A program made the translations under genes and the position numbers. From JAJYQH01 sp036261615 (GTDB taxonomy: Bacteria; Actinomycetota; Actinomycetes; Propionibacteriales; Propionibacteriaceae): 14,125 nt of DNA. The stretch lies in assembly GCA_036261615.1 (NCBI GenBank), contig DATAKK010000023.1, positions 1 through 14,125 on the forward strand. The letters run 5' to 3'. The notes under the pieces were generated by a model. That model was not told the origin of the DNA. It saw nothing but the letters and a program-made list of their open reading frames with translations, and made no database searches. The first letter of the stretch is position 1; each line of letters opens with the position of its first letter. Of the stretch, positions 13,955-14,125 are shown in pieces.

Positions 13955-14125
13955 ATGGCCAGCAAGACCGTGACCGTCGGATCAGCCGTCGGCCTCCACG
14001 CTCGCCCCGCGGCGATCATCGCCGAGGCGGCCGGTGAGTACGACGACGACATCCTGTTGTCGGTCGAGGGCAATGACGAGGGCGTCGACGCCGCCTCGCC
14101 GCTGCTCATCATGACCCTGGGTGCC
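13955..14125 (+). CDS. ptsH: Phosphocarrier protein HPr, 3' end cut by the window edge
   Basis: HPr passes phosphate from Enzyme I to the IIA domains of sugar PTS permeases in the cytoplasm. The visible 57 residues, out of about 85-90 expected, include GLHARPAA with the active histidine at H15, the canonical position. SPLLIMTLGA has S48 near the place of the regulatory serine of Gram-positive HPr. The ATG at 13955 follows AAAGGAA (13944-13950) by four bases. It lies 45 bases after the fruA stop with no terminator between. A TAGGAT at 13921-13926 could be a weak -10 of its own, but no -35 matches it. Placement after fruA resembles the corynebacterial fruR-fruK-ptsF-ptsH order, so HPr supply is probably linked to fructose uptake. 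Enzyme I is not in the window. Confidence 0.95.
   Translation, partial: MASKTVTVGSAVGLHARPAAIIAEAAGEYDDDILLSVEGNDEGVDAASPLLIMTLGA

Overview
The window is a high-GC stretch of bacterial chromosome carrying housekeeping genes. It is almost certainly from an actinobacterium. EF-Tu and EF-G read as actinobacterial proteins, third codon positions are nearly all G or C, and several start codons sit six bases after a TANNNT box with no ribosome binding site, as in actinobacterial leaderless mRNAs. From memory, the EF-G and EF-Tu wording (for example VDLVGMRALTWRGET and TSQEFDGDNCPVVRV) resembles Propionibacteriaceae. I hold that family-level placement only moderately. I see no mobile element, CRISPR array, tRNA or rRNA, phage gene, or obviously foreign gene.

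Left part (1-3590, + strand): the end of a str operon. fusA (EF-G, 5' end cut by the window edge) is followed by a hairpin terminator. A strong promoter for tuf (EF-Tu) begins inside that terminator's T-run, so tuf can be transcribed on its own from a leader of about 138 nt with several hairpins. A perfect 16-bp hairpin after tuf separates it from the convergent treY.

Middle part (3590-9263): treY (maltooligosyltrehalose synthase, - strand) stands alone without treZ or treX. Divergent from it are gltX (glutamyl-tRNA synthetase) and then glnS (glutaminyl-tRNA synthetase) on the + strand. treY, gltX and glnS each have TANNNT exactly six bases before ATG and look leaderless. Most actinobacteria are thought to make Gln-tRNA through GatCAB, so a complete glnS beside gltX is the most notable gene content here.

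Gap (9264-9894): about 630 bp with no convincing gene. It holds a perfect 9-bp hairpin after glnS, a 16-bp palindrome, a 21-bp direct repeat at exactly 40-bp spacing, a 7-bp hairpin, and an A/C-rich tract with CAAAAC-type repeats about one helical turn apart, overlapping a promoter.

Right part (9895-14125, + strand): a fructose phosphotransferase operon. It comprises a DeoR-family repressor (probably FruR), 1-phosphofructokinase fruK (overlapping by ATGA), a single-chain fructose PTS permease fruA (IIA-IIB-IIC), and ptsH (HPr, cut by the right edge). HPr phosphorylates IIA, IIB phosphorylates incoming fructose to fructose 1-phosphate, FruK makes fructose 1,6-bisphosphate, and the repressor presumably senses fructose 1-phosphate. 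Enzyme I is not in the window.

I did not find a new biological system. The points worth a second look are regulatory (leaderless starts, tuf leader, divergent inverted repeat, fru operator repeats), the structured gap after glnS, the presence of GlnRS, and a changed G5 motif in EF-Tu.
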